Of a stretch of DNA of 64,000 nt, positions 47,283-55,609 are shown in pieces. The stretch's first letter is position 1, and the number at the start of each line of letters is the position of its first letter. The stretch comes from Alphaproteobacteria bacterium (GTDB lineage Bacteria > Pseudomonadota > Alphaproteobacteria > Rickettsiales > SXRF01): NCBI GenBank assembly GCA_025362975.1, contig JANYES010000018.1, positions 62,001 through 126,000 of the forward strand, given 5' to 3'. The translations under genes were made by a program, and so were the position numbers. The notes below the pieces were generated by a model. It saw only the letters and a list, made by a program, of their open reading frames with translations. It was not told the DNA's origin and did not search any database.

Positions 47283-48193
47283 GCGGCCTCCTTGATGCAG
47301 TTTAGGATGGCGAGGTTGGTTTTCTGGTTGATGTCGGATGCGAGCGCCAGTTTACGGCCCAGGCGCGGCTGGTCAATCATCGATTCTAATTTTTTGAGGG
47401 CGACTTGGTGTTTTAAACCGGAATAGAGTTTGGGGCTGTAGTCGCCGTTGACGTCGATGCCGATGACGTTGTGGCGACTCATGAGGAAGCGCAGGAGGTG
47501 CAGCAAATAGGGCAGGTGCATTTTTCCCTGATCCCAGTTAGTGATGGCGTCGGCGTGGCTGAGGACGTCCTTGTCGATGGTGATGTAGATGTTGCGGGTC
47601 TTGACCAGCGTTCGCAGTTGCTGGCAGAAGGCGTCCTCGCCGAGTTTGCCCATATCGAAGCGCTTGAAGCGGTGGGAGGGGGATTGCCACGGCAGCATGT
47701 GGATGCGGCCGAGCTTGAGGGCGGCGAGGTTGGCGCCTTTGAACTGCGGGCGCACTAAATCGCGGCTGCACACGCCGATGGTGATGACGCGTTCGACCTG
47801 CTGGATGTAAAGCGCGCGGTTGACCCATGAGCCGCAATGCATGCCGCCGGAGAACTTCACCCAGTCGGGGTGGTTGTCGAAATGGATGACGGTGAGCGGC
47901 GAGGGGTCGGATTCGGCGACGAGGTCGATCAGCAGCGCCGTCACGTGGTGGAAATCGCCGGAGCCCATGAAGGTGACGACGGGGGCATGGGTGTTGTCGA
48001 CTGTGGTGTCGCGGGCGAGGTAGGTTTGTAAGTGCTGGCGCAGGAGTTTCAGGTTCTTGTCCTTACCCCAGAGGCGCACGAGCGCACCTTCGCGGCGGGC
48101 GTCGATCTGCGTGGCTTTCAGGTCGTTGCAGACGGCCATGAATTCCGGTTGCGACTTAAACGCTTCATCGAGGTGGAGGACATTCAGCAACAT
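47279..48193 (-). CDS. Ureohydrolase (arginase/agmatinase) fold protein
   Basis: A 304-residue protein with the manganese-site motifs of the arginase family in altered form. GSGDFHHV stands in place of GGDHS, HFDNHPDW supplies the DxHxD set, and ITIDKDVLS supplies the DxD pair. Typical members cleave guanidino groups (arginine, agmatine) or related amides, and some act as formiminoglutamases or deacetylase-like enzymes. Since it sits in a lipid-type operon, an N-substituted amine substrate is possible but unproven. It overlaps the desaturase gene by 4 nt. Confidence 0.8.
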   Translation of the reverse strand: MLLNVLHLDEAFKSQPEFMAVCNDLKATQIDARREGALVRLWGKDKNLKLLRQHLQTYLARDTTVDNTHAPVVTFMGSGDFHHVTALLIDLVAESDPSPLTVIHFDNHPDWVKFSGGMHCGSWVNRALYIQQVERVITIGVCSRDLVRPQFKGANLAALKLGRIHMLPWQSPSHRFKRFDMGKLGEDAFCQQLRTLVKTRNIYITIDKDVLSHADAITNWDQGKMHLPYLLHLLRFLMSRHNVIGIDVNGDYSPKLYSGLKHQVALKKLESMIDQPRLGRKLALASDINQKTNLAILNCIKEAA

Positions 48194-48199
48194 GGTTTT

Positions 48200-48718
48200 T
48201 TATCCGAAGAACGCCTGCGCGCTGAAGATGCAACCGAGCGTCGCCAGGATGAAAGTGAGGATCAGGAAATGCTTGCGGCGCGTAATGGCCGATATGGCGG
48301 TGATGGCGATGGAAACCTGAAACGCGGTGATGGCGCGGGCGAGGACTTCATGCTGGTGCATGAAATAGCGCGAGGCGGTTTCTTCCTGAGTGGCTTCGGT
48401 TTTGATTTCTTCCTGTTCTTTTTTATAGCGGTCTAGCTTGTCCTGAAGGGCGGGGGTTGCGGTGCCTTCTAAGCGCGATTCAATGATGGCGGCTTTGATG
48501 CCTTTGGCCTGGTAATAGCCCCAATGGTCGGAGGCGTGCATCTGTTCGAGCATGGCTTCGTTGGCGTAGTGCGCGGCGTACAAGCCGGTGATGGCGCCGC
48601 CGACCGCGAGGAAGGCGGAGATCAGCGCGCAATACAGCAGCCAACGTTCGCCGCTGTGTTCGGCGTGATGGTGGATTTCTTCCATCTGGGTTTCAGTGGA
48701 GACTTCGATTTCTTCCAT
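48200..48718 (-). CDS. DUF4337-like membrane protein
   Basis: A 172-residue protein with a hydrophilic N-terminus, one membrane segment at about 28-48 (LLYCALISAFLAVGGAITGLYAA), a charged helical loop of about 70 residues and two more hydrophobic segments at the C-terminus. The HYANEAMLEQMHASDHWGYYQAKGIK stretch matches the DUF4337 family pattern as I know it. Function is unknown. It is the first gene after the aminotransferase, with a palindromic repeat between, and ends 6 bp before the ureohydrolase-like gene. Confidence 0.78.
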   Translation of the reverse strand: MEEIEVSTETQMEEIHHHAEHSGERWLLYCALISAFLAVGGAITGLYAAHYANEAMLEQMHASDHWGYYQAKGIKAAIIESRLEGTATPALQDKLDRYKKEQEEIKTEATQEETASRYFMHQHEVLARAITAFQVSIAITAISAITRRKHFLILTFILATLGCIFSAQAFFG

Positions 48719-48729
48719 AACGATTCCTT

Positions 48730-48838
48730 GTCATTCTGGCGTAGGCGGGGATCTAATCCTAGGCGCGTCTGCGCCGGAAAGAATTATTTTCCTCGCATCC
48801 GCGAGTAGTATTGGATCCACGCCTTCGCGGGGATGACG
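48730..48838. repeat. Palindromic intergenic repeat, copy D
   Basis: A 109-bp copy in the operon between the aminotransferase and the DUF4337-like gene. Inverted ends GTCATTCTGGCGTAGGCGGGG / CCACGCCTTCGCGGGGATGAC flank the inner GGCGCGTCTGCGCC and CTCGCATCCGCGAG palindromes. Confidence 0.85.
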
Positions 48839-48846
48839 GTATTAAA

Positions 48847-50289
48847 TTACTGCTTGCAGCGGCGGATAAGCTGGTCGATGAGGTTGAGGCCCATGTCGAT
48901 TTCTTCGTAGGAAATCATCAGGCTCGGGGCGAAGGTAATCACGTTTTTGTAATAGCCGCCGACGTCGAGCACGAGGCCGTATTTCTTGCCTTTGTAGTCG
49001 AGATCGCCCTTCATGGCTTCGTCGCACATGCGGTCCAAGAGGGCCTTGTCCGGGGTGAAGCCGTCTTCGCCGCAGATTTCAGCGCGAAGTGCTAAGCCGA
49101 GGCCGTCGACATCGCCGATGACTTTGTGGCGTTTTTGCAGGTCTTGCAGGCCTTCGAGGAAGTATTTGCCTTTGGCCATGACCATTTCTTCGAAGTTGCC
49201 TTCGTTGAAAATGCGCATGGTTTCCAGCCCCGCAGCGGTGCCGATGGGGTTGGAGGCGAAGGTGGAGTGGGTGCTGCCCGGCGGGAAGATGGTCGGGTTG
49301 ATCATATCTTCTTTAGCCCAGACGCCCGAGAGCGGGTTCATGCCGTTGGTCAGCGCCTTGCCGAAGACGAGAACGTCGGGTTTCACGTTGAAATGTTCGA
49401 TGGAGAACAGCTTGCCGGTGCGGTAGAAGCCCATCTGGATTTCGTCGACGACCATGAGGACGCCGTATTTATCGAGAACTTTTTTGAGTTCCGAGAAATA
49501 GTTCATCGGCGGGATGACGTAGCCGCCGGTGCCTTGGAGGGGTTCGATGTAAAAGGCGGCGTATTCGCATTTGCCGGCTTTGGGATCCCAGACGCCGTAG
49601 TATTCGGTTTCGAACAGGCGGGCGAATTTTTTAACGCATTCATGGCCGTATTCTTCTTTGGTCATACCTTTGGGGCCGCGGAAGAGGTATGGGAATTCGA
49701 TGAACTGCGCGCGGTCGCCGAAATGGCCGTAACGGCGGCGATAGCGATAGGATGAGGTGATGGAGGATGCGCCGAGGGTGCGGCCGTGATAGCCGCCTTC
49801 GAAGGCGAACATCAGCGATTTGCCGTTAGAATAGTTGCGCACGAGTTTGAGCGAATCTTCAACGGCCTGCGCGCCGCCGACGTTGAAATGAATGCGGCCT
49901 TTGGTGCCGAATTTCTTTTCCATGTGCTGGGCCATCATCACCGCGAGTTCGATTTTTTCGCGGTGCAAGTATTGCGAAGCGACCTGCGGAAGCTTGTCCA
50001 TCTGCTTTTTGATGGCGTCGTTGATGCGCTGGTTGGCGTAGCCGAGGTTGACGGCGGAGTACCACATCTGGAGATCAAGGTAAGGCACTTCGTCCTTGTC
50101 GAACATGAAGGATCCTTCGCAGCGCTCGAAAATTTTCGGTTGTTCGAGATAATGCACGGTGTCGCCGAAGGAACAGTATTTCTTTTCGAGTTCGAGCAAC
50201 TCGGTTTCGTCGGCACTCATGACCGGTATGTGGGAGGCGACCGGGGTTTCTTTTTCGATGGTAAGCACGGGCATGGTATTATTACGCAT
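48847..50289 (-). CDS. Class III PLP aminotransferase
   Basis: A 480-residue aminotransferase of the class III (ornithine/aspartate aminotransferase-family) type. It has YHGRTLGASSIT, the PLP contact VVDEIQMGFYRTGKLFSIEH and the Schiff-base lysine in VFGKALTNGMNPLSG. Substrates in this class are omega-amino acids, polyamines or keto acids. Its start ATG 50289 overlaps the HAD phosphatase stop by 8 nt. The repeat copy D separates it from the rest of the operon. The pathway is not known. Confidence 0.88.
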   Translation of the reverse strand: MRNNTMPVLTIEKETPVASHIPVMSADETELLELEKKYCSFGDTVHYLEQPKIFERCEGSFMFDKDEVPYLDLQMWYSAVNLGYANQRINDAIKKQMDKLPQVASQYLHREKIELAVMMAQHMEKKFGTKGRIHFNVGGAQAVEDSLKLVRNYSNGKSLMFAFEGGYHGRTLGASSITSSYRYRRRYGHFGDRAQFIEFPYLFRGPKGMTKEEYGHECVKKFARLFETEYYGVWDPKAGKCEYAAFYIEPLQGTGGYVIPPMNYFSELKKVLDKYGVLMVVDEIQMGFYRTGKLFSIEHFNVKPDVLVFGKALTNGMNPLSGVWAKEDMINPTIFPPGSTHSTFASNPIGTAAGLETMRIFNEGNFEEMVMAKGKYFLEGLQDLQKRHKVIGDVDGLGLALRAEICGEDGFTPDKALLDRMCDEAMKGDLDYKGKKYGLVLDVGGYYKNVITFAPSLMISYEEIDMGLNLIDQLIRRCKQ

Positions 50290-50986
50290 AATGTTGTTCC
50301 TCGGTGAATGTTGGGCCTTCCAGATCGAGCTGGGTAAGCTGCTTTTCGAGCATGGTCGAAGCCTGGGCGAAAGTGGTGAAAGACTGGTGCGGCAGATCCT
50401 GTTGCTGGCAGTAGGTCAGCAAGGAATCTTTGGCGAGAACGTAATCAGCTTCTTCGGCGCTGACGCAGAAATCGGAACGGCCGTCGCCGATGTAGAATAT
50501 TTTGCTGGCGTTCGCCGCTTCGCGCACGGTGCGTGAGATGGCGCATTTGCAGGTCGATTGCTGCGAGCTGCAACCGGCGGAAGCGAAGGGAGAGGTGAGC
50601 TGCCAGCGGTCGTCTTGCGTGTGGGCAAGGTGGCTGGCGATGACGGTGAGGTGCGACAGGCCTTCGCGTTTTAAGATGTGGCGGATGACGTAGTCGAGGC
50701 CGTCGGACAGGATGATCAGCGGCACGTCGTTATGGACGCAGAACTGGGCAAAGGAACGGAAATGCGCGTCGATGGTGATGCTGTCGGCGAGGTCGTCGAC
50801 CTGCGCGGGAGTGGCGCGGATGAGGTCGACCTGTTGTTGCATGCAGGCGCGCGAGCCGATATGGCCGTTTTTCCATTCGTCTTCGATGTCGAGCCATGCC
50901 GGGAGGGCATATTTTTCGAGTAATTTGTCGGTGGCGTCTTCAGTGGTGATGGTGCGGTCAAAGTCACACAAAACAGCCCAGCTCAT
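50282..50986 (-). CDS. HAD-IB phosphatase, MtnX-like
   Basis: A 234-residue phosphatase of the HAD superfamily with motif I (CDFDRTIT), motif II (LIILSDGLD) and motif IV (GDGRSDFCVS). A CSSQQSTCKC cysteine group in the place of the MtnX family CxxCK segment points to that branch (phosphatases of methionine salvage and sugar or amine phosphates). ATG 50986 with GAGG 6 nt upstream is chosen over the GTG at 50998. It starts the operon running to 44548. Confidence 0.82.
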   Translation of the reverse strand: MSWAVLCDFDRTITTEDATDKLLEKYALPAWLDIEDEWKNGHIGSRACMQQQVDLIRATPAQVDDLADSITIDAHFRSFAQFCVHNDVPLIILSDGLDYVIRHILKREGLSHLTVIASHLAHTQDDRWQLTSPFASAGCSSQQSTCKCAISRTVREAANASKIFYIGDGRSDFCVSAEEADYVLAKDSLLTYCQQQDLPHQSFTTFAQASTMLEKQLTQLDLEGPTFTEEQHYA

Positions 50987-51076
50987 TGATTTCCTCACCT
51001 TATTGATTTAGTTGCATCGTTTCTACAGGTTGAAACTGATGCCAATATGATGGCGGGGCAAAAACAGGAGGGTATT

Positions 51077-52471
51077 TCAGTTGTACGATGGGAAACGGAT
51101 AAGTACTCGCAGCCCTTTACCATTTTCCGGCGTTTCGATGTCGATGGTGGCGGCCAGCAGTTCGGCGATCTGGCTCGCAATGGCAAGGCCCAAGCCGCTT
51201 CCGGGCTGTATGGAACCGGAAATCCGGTAAAAGCGGTCGAACACCCGTGTGCGTTCCGCTTCGGGAATGCCTTCGCCGCTGTCTGTGATCGAAATCAGGA
51301 CATGTGACGTTTCCTGCGTCAGTGAGATATCTATGTCACCGCCGCGGGGGGTGTATTTGATGGCGTTGTCGATAATGGTGCCGAAGAAGGTGCGCAGCAA
51401 ATCCGGCTGGGCAAGCACGCTCAGGCCGTCCTCGGACTGGAAATTCAGGCGCAAATCCTTGTCGACGATCCGGGTGGCTACCATGCCTAGCGCCTCCTGC
51501 ATGACGAGGCTCACAACCACGTGGCCCAGCACGATTTTCTGGTTGGAAACGCGCGACATTAACAGCAATTGATCGACCAGTTTGGCGGTGCGGTCCACGC
51601 TTGCGAGCAATTCAGTGAGCAGCGATTCGCAGGACGGTTCGCGCACGGATTTGCTGAGCAGCTGCGCTTGCAGTTTCAGGGCGGATAGCGGGGTGCGCAG
51701 CTCGTGGGCGGCGTGGTCGATGAATTCGCGCTCGTGGCCGAGCGCGCCTTCGAGTTTGGACAGCAAGGTATTGATGGAATCGGCCAGAGGTTTCAACTCT
51801 TTAGGCAAATCGCCGGATTCGAGGTAGGAAAAATCGGCGGCCGAGCGGGTAGCTAGTTTGCCGGCAAGGCGGGTCAGGCCTTTGAGGCCGAAGCCGATGC
51901 CTATGGAAAAAATAATGCCCAGCAACGGCAGCGCCACCAGCAGCGGCACGATGATGTCGAGCATGATGTCGCGCTGCATCAGCTCGCGGTTGCGCAGGTT
52001 TTCGAAGGTGGTGACGATGAGGTCATTGGTATTGTCATGGATGGAAAACGCCCGCCATGTGTCTTTGCCGACAACAAGGTTGTTAAAGCCGTGCGGCATT
52101 ATCTCCATCGGGAAAATATCGGCGTTGTCGGAGTGCATTACCAGCTTACCTTTGTACCAGACGCGGAAAGCCCGCCACTGGGCGTAGTCCAGCATGGAGC
52201 TTTCTTCGAAACGTTCAAGCAGCTGGGAGGTATGCTCGACGTCAAAGGTTTCGATTTCGAAGGCGGACATGCGGGCGTCATTGGAATCCTCCTCGACGAT
52301 TTCCCACAGGATGGTGGCTTCGGTGATGAGCTGGGCGTCGTAATCCTCGGAGATGTTGATGTTGGCGCTGTGCAGGCCGAGGACGCCCACGATAATCATG
52401 GTGATGATGTTGAGGCCCGAGACGCACAGGAACAGGCGCCATGTGAGGGACATGGGTTTGCGCTGTGTCAT
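51077..52471 (-). CDS. OmpR-type sensor histidine kinase (PmrB/QseC-like)
   Basis: A 464-residue kinase: a first membrane helix at about 8-30, a periplasmic domain of about 130 residues, a second helix at about 160-182, a HAMP-like region, then HisKA with the H box HAAHELRTPLSALKLQ and HATPase motifs DNAIKYTPRGG, DSGEGI and GSGLGLAI. Its partner is the response regulator at 52608, which is separated from it by repeat copy E. The nearby arn-like genes make a PmrAB-like envelope-sensing role likely but unproven. Confidence 0.9.
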   Translation of the reverse strand: MTQRKPMSLTWRLFLCVSGLNIITMIIVGVLGLHSANINISEDYDAQLITEATILWEIVEEDSNDARMSAFEIETFDVEHTSQLLERFEESSMLDYAQWRAFRVWYKGKLVMHSDNADIFPMEIMPHGFNNLVVGKDTWRAFSIHDNTNDLIVTTFENLRNRELMQRDIMLDIIVPLLVALPLLGIIFSIGIGFGLKGLTRLAGKLATRSAADFSYLESGDLPKELKPLADSINTLLSKLEGALGHEREFIDHAAHELRTPLSALKLQAQLLSKSVREPSCESLLTELLASVDRTAKLVDQLLLMSRVSNQKIVLGHVVVSLVMQEALGMVATRIVDKDLRLNFQSEDGLSVLAQPDLLRTFFGTIIDNAIKYTPRGGDIDISLTQETSHVLISITDSGEGIPEAERTRVFDRFYRISGSIQPGSGLGLAIASQIAELLAATIDIETPENGKGLRVLIRFPSYN

Positions 52472-52480
52472 GAGCAACTG

Positions 52481-52593
52481 CCGTCATACCCGCGTAGGCG
52501 GGTATCCAATGCGGAGCGCGTCCGCGCGGGAGAGAGCTGCTTACCCACGCTACCGCGAGGTGGATTGGATACCCGCCCACGCGGGTATGACGG
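52481..52593. repeat. Palindromic intergenic repeat, copy E
   Basis: A 113-bp, near-perfect copy between the response regulator and sensor kinase genes. The ends CCGTCATACCCGCGTAGGCG and CGCCCACGCGGGTATGACGG flank the two inner palindromes (GCGGAGCGCGTCCGC and TACCGCGAGGTGG-type). Confidence 0.88.
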
Positions 52594-52607
52594 GGAAAAA
52601 ATGCTAC

Positions 52608-53264
52608 TCATGACCTAACCATATACCCCACCCCGCGCAAAGTGTGGATAAATTCTTTGCCGATTTTTTTACGTAAATTGTAGATGGTGACTTCCACCGT
52701 ATTGCTATCGACTTCTTCGTTCCAGCCATACAGCGAATCTTCGATTTCGGCTTTGCTGACGATCTTGTTCATGCGTTCCATCAGCAGGCTGCACACACGC
52801 AATTCCTTGGCGGTGAGCAGCAGCGTTTCGCCGTTTTTCTGCAGCGTGCGCGAGGTGGTATTGAGTTCGATGTCGCCGGTGCGCAGGGTGGAATCGGCGC
52901 GGTCTTGCGCGCGGCGGGTGAGCGAGCGGATGCGCGCGAGCAGCTCTTCGTAGTCGAAGGGTTTGGTGAGGTAATCGTCAGCGCCCGAGTCGAGGCCTTT
53001 TACTTTGTAATCGAGCGCATCCATCGCGGTGAGCATCAGCACGGGGAGTTTATTGTTGGCGGTGCGCAGTTTTTTGACGACCTCCATGCCCGAAAGCTTC
53101 GGCAGGTTGATGTCGAGCAGCATGAGGTCGAATTTGCTGGTGTCGGTGGCCAGTAGCGCGGCTTCGCCGTCCATCACCCATTCAACCGTATGGCCGGACT
53201 GCTCAAGCCCGAGCTTAAGCGAATTTCCGAGCATGGTGTCATCTTCTACGAGGAGCAGGCGCAT
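52608..53264 (-). CDS. OmpR/PhoB-family response regulator
   Basis: A 218-residue regulator. A receiver (1-115) has the acidic pocket (VEDD), phospho-Asp in LLDINLPKLSG and the Lys in TKPFDYEE. A winged-helix DNA-binding domain (125-218) follows with TAKELRVCSLLMER and VDSNTVEVTIYNLRKKIG. It is paired with the sensor kinase at 51077. The arn-like genes end 51 bp upstream on the same strand, so it may be in one unit with them. Confidence 0.95.
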   Translation of the reverse strand: MRLLLVEDDTMLGNSLKLGLEQSGHTVEWVMDGEAALLATDTSKFDLMLLDINLPKLSGMEVVKKLRTANNKLPVLMLTAMDALDYKVKGLDSGADDYLTKPFDYEELLARIRSLTRRAQDRADSTLRTGDIELNTTSRTLQKNGETLLLTAKELRVCSLLMERMNKIVSKAEIEDSLYGWNEEVDSNTVEVTIYNLRKKIGKEFIHTLRGVGYMVRS

Positions 53265-53315
53265 GGGCGGGACTATAGACCAACGCCTTAAAACCGCAAC
53301 ACCCCTGTTTGCCTT

Positions 53316-54386
53316 TTAAAGGGAGACAGGGGTTGGGTGGTAAAGCGGTTTTTCAAGGAAATCAACGGCAATTTTGCTCTTTTTGAGATAGTAGGAGGTG
53401 GTTTTGTAGATGGCGTCGTGCATGGAGGTGGTGGGTTTCCAGCCTAAGATGCGTTCGGCTTTTTCGACGCTGGGCACGCGGTTTTCGATGTCCTGATAAC
53501 CGGCGCCATAATATTCCTGCCCGCCGATGGCTTGAATTTTCACTTGGCTGCGGATGTCGGAATAGCCTTCGAATTCGGCTACAGCGTCCAGCATCATGTC
53601 GGCGAGCTGGGCGATGGAGGCTTCGTTGCCGGGATGGCCGATGTTAAAAATTTCGCCGTCGGCGCAGCCGTTTTTATTTTCAAGGATGCGCATGAGCGCC
53701 GTGATGGCGTCGTCGATATAAAGGAAGCAGCGTTTCTGCTGGCCGCCGTCGATGAGGGTCAGGTCTTTTTTGTGCAGGATGTTGCTGAGGAACTTGGTGA
53801 CCACGCGGTTTTGCTTGCCGGGAACCCAGACGTTGTCAAGGCCGGGGCCGAACCAGTTGAAGGGGCGGAACAGCGTGAATTGCAGGTTCTCGTGCTTGCC
53901 GTAGGCGTAGATGACGCGATCCATCATCTGCTTGGAGCAGGAGTAAATCCAGCGCTCACGCGAAATCGGGCCGGTGACGAGGTTGGAGGTTTCTTCGTCG
54001 TAAGGCGCGTCGGGGCTCATGCCGTAAACTTCGGAGGTGGACGGGAAGATGAGGCGCTTGTTATGCTTCACGCACATGCGCACGATGTCGAGATTGGCTT
54101 CGAAGTCGAGTTCAAACACGGAAAGCGGGTTCTCCACATAGGTCGCCGGGTTGGCGATGGCGGCAAAGGGGAGCACCACGTCGCAGTCTTTCACGCGTTC
54201 TTCAATCCAGACTTTATTTTCGCGCAAGTCGCCTTCGAAGAAATGGAAGCGCGGATTGCCGAGCAAATCTTCGAGCTTGTCGGAGCCGAGGTCGAGCGCA
54301 TGGATGTGCCAGTCGGTGGTGGCGAGGATGTGGGCCGAGAAGTTGCTGCCGATGAAGCCGTTAGCGCCGATGAGGAGGATGTTCAT
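53316..54386 (-). CDS. ArnA C-terminal-like UDP-glucuronate decarboxylase/NAD-dependent epimerase
   Basis: A 356-residue short-chain dehydrogenase-type enzyme. The Rossmann motif is LIGANGFIGSN. TSEVYG, the YSCSKQMMDRVIYAYG catalytic Tyr-Lys segment and the FRPFNWFGPGLD stretch are those of ArnA's C-terminal domain, which oxidises and decarboxylates UDP-glucuronate to a UDP-4-keto-pentose. The ArnA formyltransferase domain is absent. Next to the ArnB-like gene, it would provide the keto sugar for 4-amino-arabinose or a related sugar. Confidence 0.87.
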   Translation of the reverse strand: MNILLIGANGFIGSNFSAHILATTDWHIHALDLGSDKLEDLLGNPRFHFFEGDLRENKVWIEERVKDCDVVLPFAAIANPATYVENPLSVFELDFEANLDIVRMCVKHNKRLIFPSTSEVYGMSPDAPYDEETSNLVTGPISRERWIYSCSKQMMDRVIYAYGKHENLQFTLFRPFNWFGPGLDNVWVPGKQNRVVTKFLSNILHKKDLTLIDGGQQKRCFLYIDDAITALMRILENKNGCADGEIFNIGHPGNEASIAQLADMMLDAVAEFEGYSDIRSQVKIQAIGGQEYYGAGYQDIENRVPSVEKAERILGWKPTTSMHDAIYKTTSYYLKKSKIAVDFLEKPLYHPTPVSL

Positions 54387-54403
54387 GGTATGTCCTTGAT
54401 TTA

Positions 54404-54435
54404 CCCGTCATTCCCGCGCAGGCGGGAATGACGGG
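54404..54435. repeat. Palindromic repeat, terminal hairpin only (copy F)
   Basis: CCCGTCATTCCCGCG and CGGGAATGACGGG form one perfect hairpin made of the joined ends of the element, with the interior missing. It lies in the 68-bp gap between the ArnB-like and ArnA-like genes. Confidence 0.75.
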
Positions 54436-54454
54436 GTGTATTTGGTGGTTAGTA

Positions 54455-55609
54455 CTAGGCTTTCTTGAATAGTTTTTCCAGCGTTTTGATGACGCGGTTT
54501 TGTTCGGCCTCGGTCATGGTGGGAAATAGCGGGAGGCTCACGATATGGTTGCCTGCGGCCAGAGAATTCATGAAATCAGTGGGTTGCCAGCCGTATTCGT
54601 TGGCATACCACGAGAAGGTGTGGGTGGATTGGTAATGCAGACCGATGCCGATATTTTCCGCCTTCATGGCGTTGATGAAGCCGTCGCGGTCGAAGGGGCA
54701 GTCGGGGGTGAGGCGCGGGGTGAAGAGGTGCCATGCGGGGCGGTGGCTGTAAAGCGGGGCTTGGGGGAGGATGAATTCTTTCCATCCGGCGAAGGCGGCT
54801 AAGTAGTTCTGGACGAGTTCGGCGCGGCGTTTGATGAAACCGTCCAGCTCGGGGAGCTGGTGGATGCCCAGCGCGGCTTGAATGTCCATCATGTTGTATT
54901 TGAAGCCGGGGTAGGCGATGTCGTATTGCTGGCTGCCGCCTTTGGCGAAGCGGTTGAAGGCGTTGCGGTCGATGCCGTGGAAGCGCAGGCGCTCGATTTT
55001 GTTGATGATGTCGGCGTCGTCGGTGATGACGGCGCCGCCTTCGCCGGTGGTCATGTTTTTGTTGGGGTGGAAGGACATGACCTGGATGTCGCCGAAGGAG
55101 CCGAGTTTTTTGCCGTTATATTCGGCGCCGATGGCATGGGCGCAGTCTTCGATAACCCTTAGGCTGTGCTTCTTTGCGATGGCGTAAAGCGGGTCGAGGT
55201 CGACAGGCAGGCCCGCATAGTGGACGGGCATGATGGCGCGGGTGCGCGGGGTGATGGCGGCTTCAAGCTGGGCGATGTCCATGTTTAGCGTTTGCGGGAC
55301 GATGTCAACCAGCACCGGCGTGCCACCGGCGAGTACGATGGTGTTGAGGGTGGCGGCAAAGGTGAGCGGGGTGGTGATGACTTCGTCGCCTTCTTCCAAC
55401 TCAAGCGCGAGCAGCGCTAAGTGTAAACCGGCAGTGGCTGATGTCAGCGCAAGGGCGCGTCGCCCGCCGTGGTATTCGGTGAGCATGTCTTCGAATTTCT
55501 GCACGCGGGGACCGGTGGTAATCCAGCCGGAACGCAAGGTGGCTACGACTTCTTCGATGGCGGCTTCGCTGATGGCGGGGCGGGCGAAGGGGAGGAAGGG
55601 TTCGGTCAT
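54455..55609 (-). CDS. DegT/ArnB-like sugar aminotransferase
   Basis: A 384-residue PLP enzyme of the DegT/DnrJ/EryC1/StrS family. Early LRSGWITTGPRVQKFE, PVHYAGLPVDLDPL, the cofactor lysine in SFHPNKNMTTGEGG and a C-terminal HIVSLPLFPTMTEAEQ match ArnB, which aminates UDP-4-keto-pentose to UDP-4-amino-4-deoxy-L-arabinose. It overlaps the GT39 gene upstream by 4 nt. The ArnA-like gene follows after hairpin repeat F. Confidence 0.88.
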   Translation of the reverse strand: MTEPFLPFARPAISEAAIEEVVATLRSGWITTGPRVQKFEDMLTEYHGGRRALALTSATAGLHLALLALELEEGDEVITTPLTFAATLNTIVLAGGTPVLVDIVPQTLNMDIAQLEAAITPRTRAIMPVHYAGLPVDLDPLYAIAKKHSLRVIEDCAHAIGAEYNGKKLGSFGDIQVMSFHPNKNMTTGEGGAVITDDADIINKIERLRFHGIDRNAFNRFAKGGSQQYDIAYPGFKYNMMDIQAALGIHQLPELDGFIKRRAELVQNYLAAFAGWKEFILPQAPLYSHRPAWHLFTPRLTPDCPFDRDGFINAMKAENIGIGLHYQSTHTFSWYANEYGWQPTDFMNSLAAGNHIVSLPLFPTMTEAEQNRVIKTLEKLFKKA

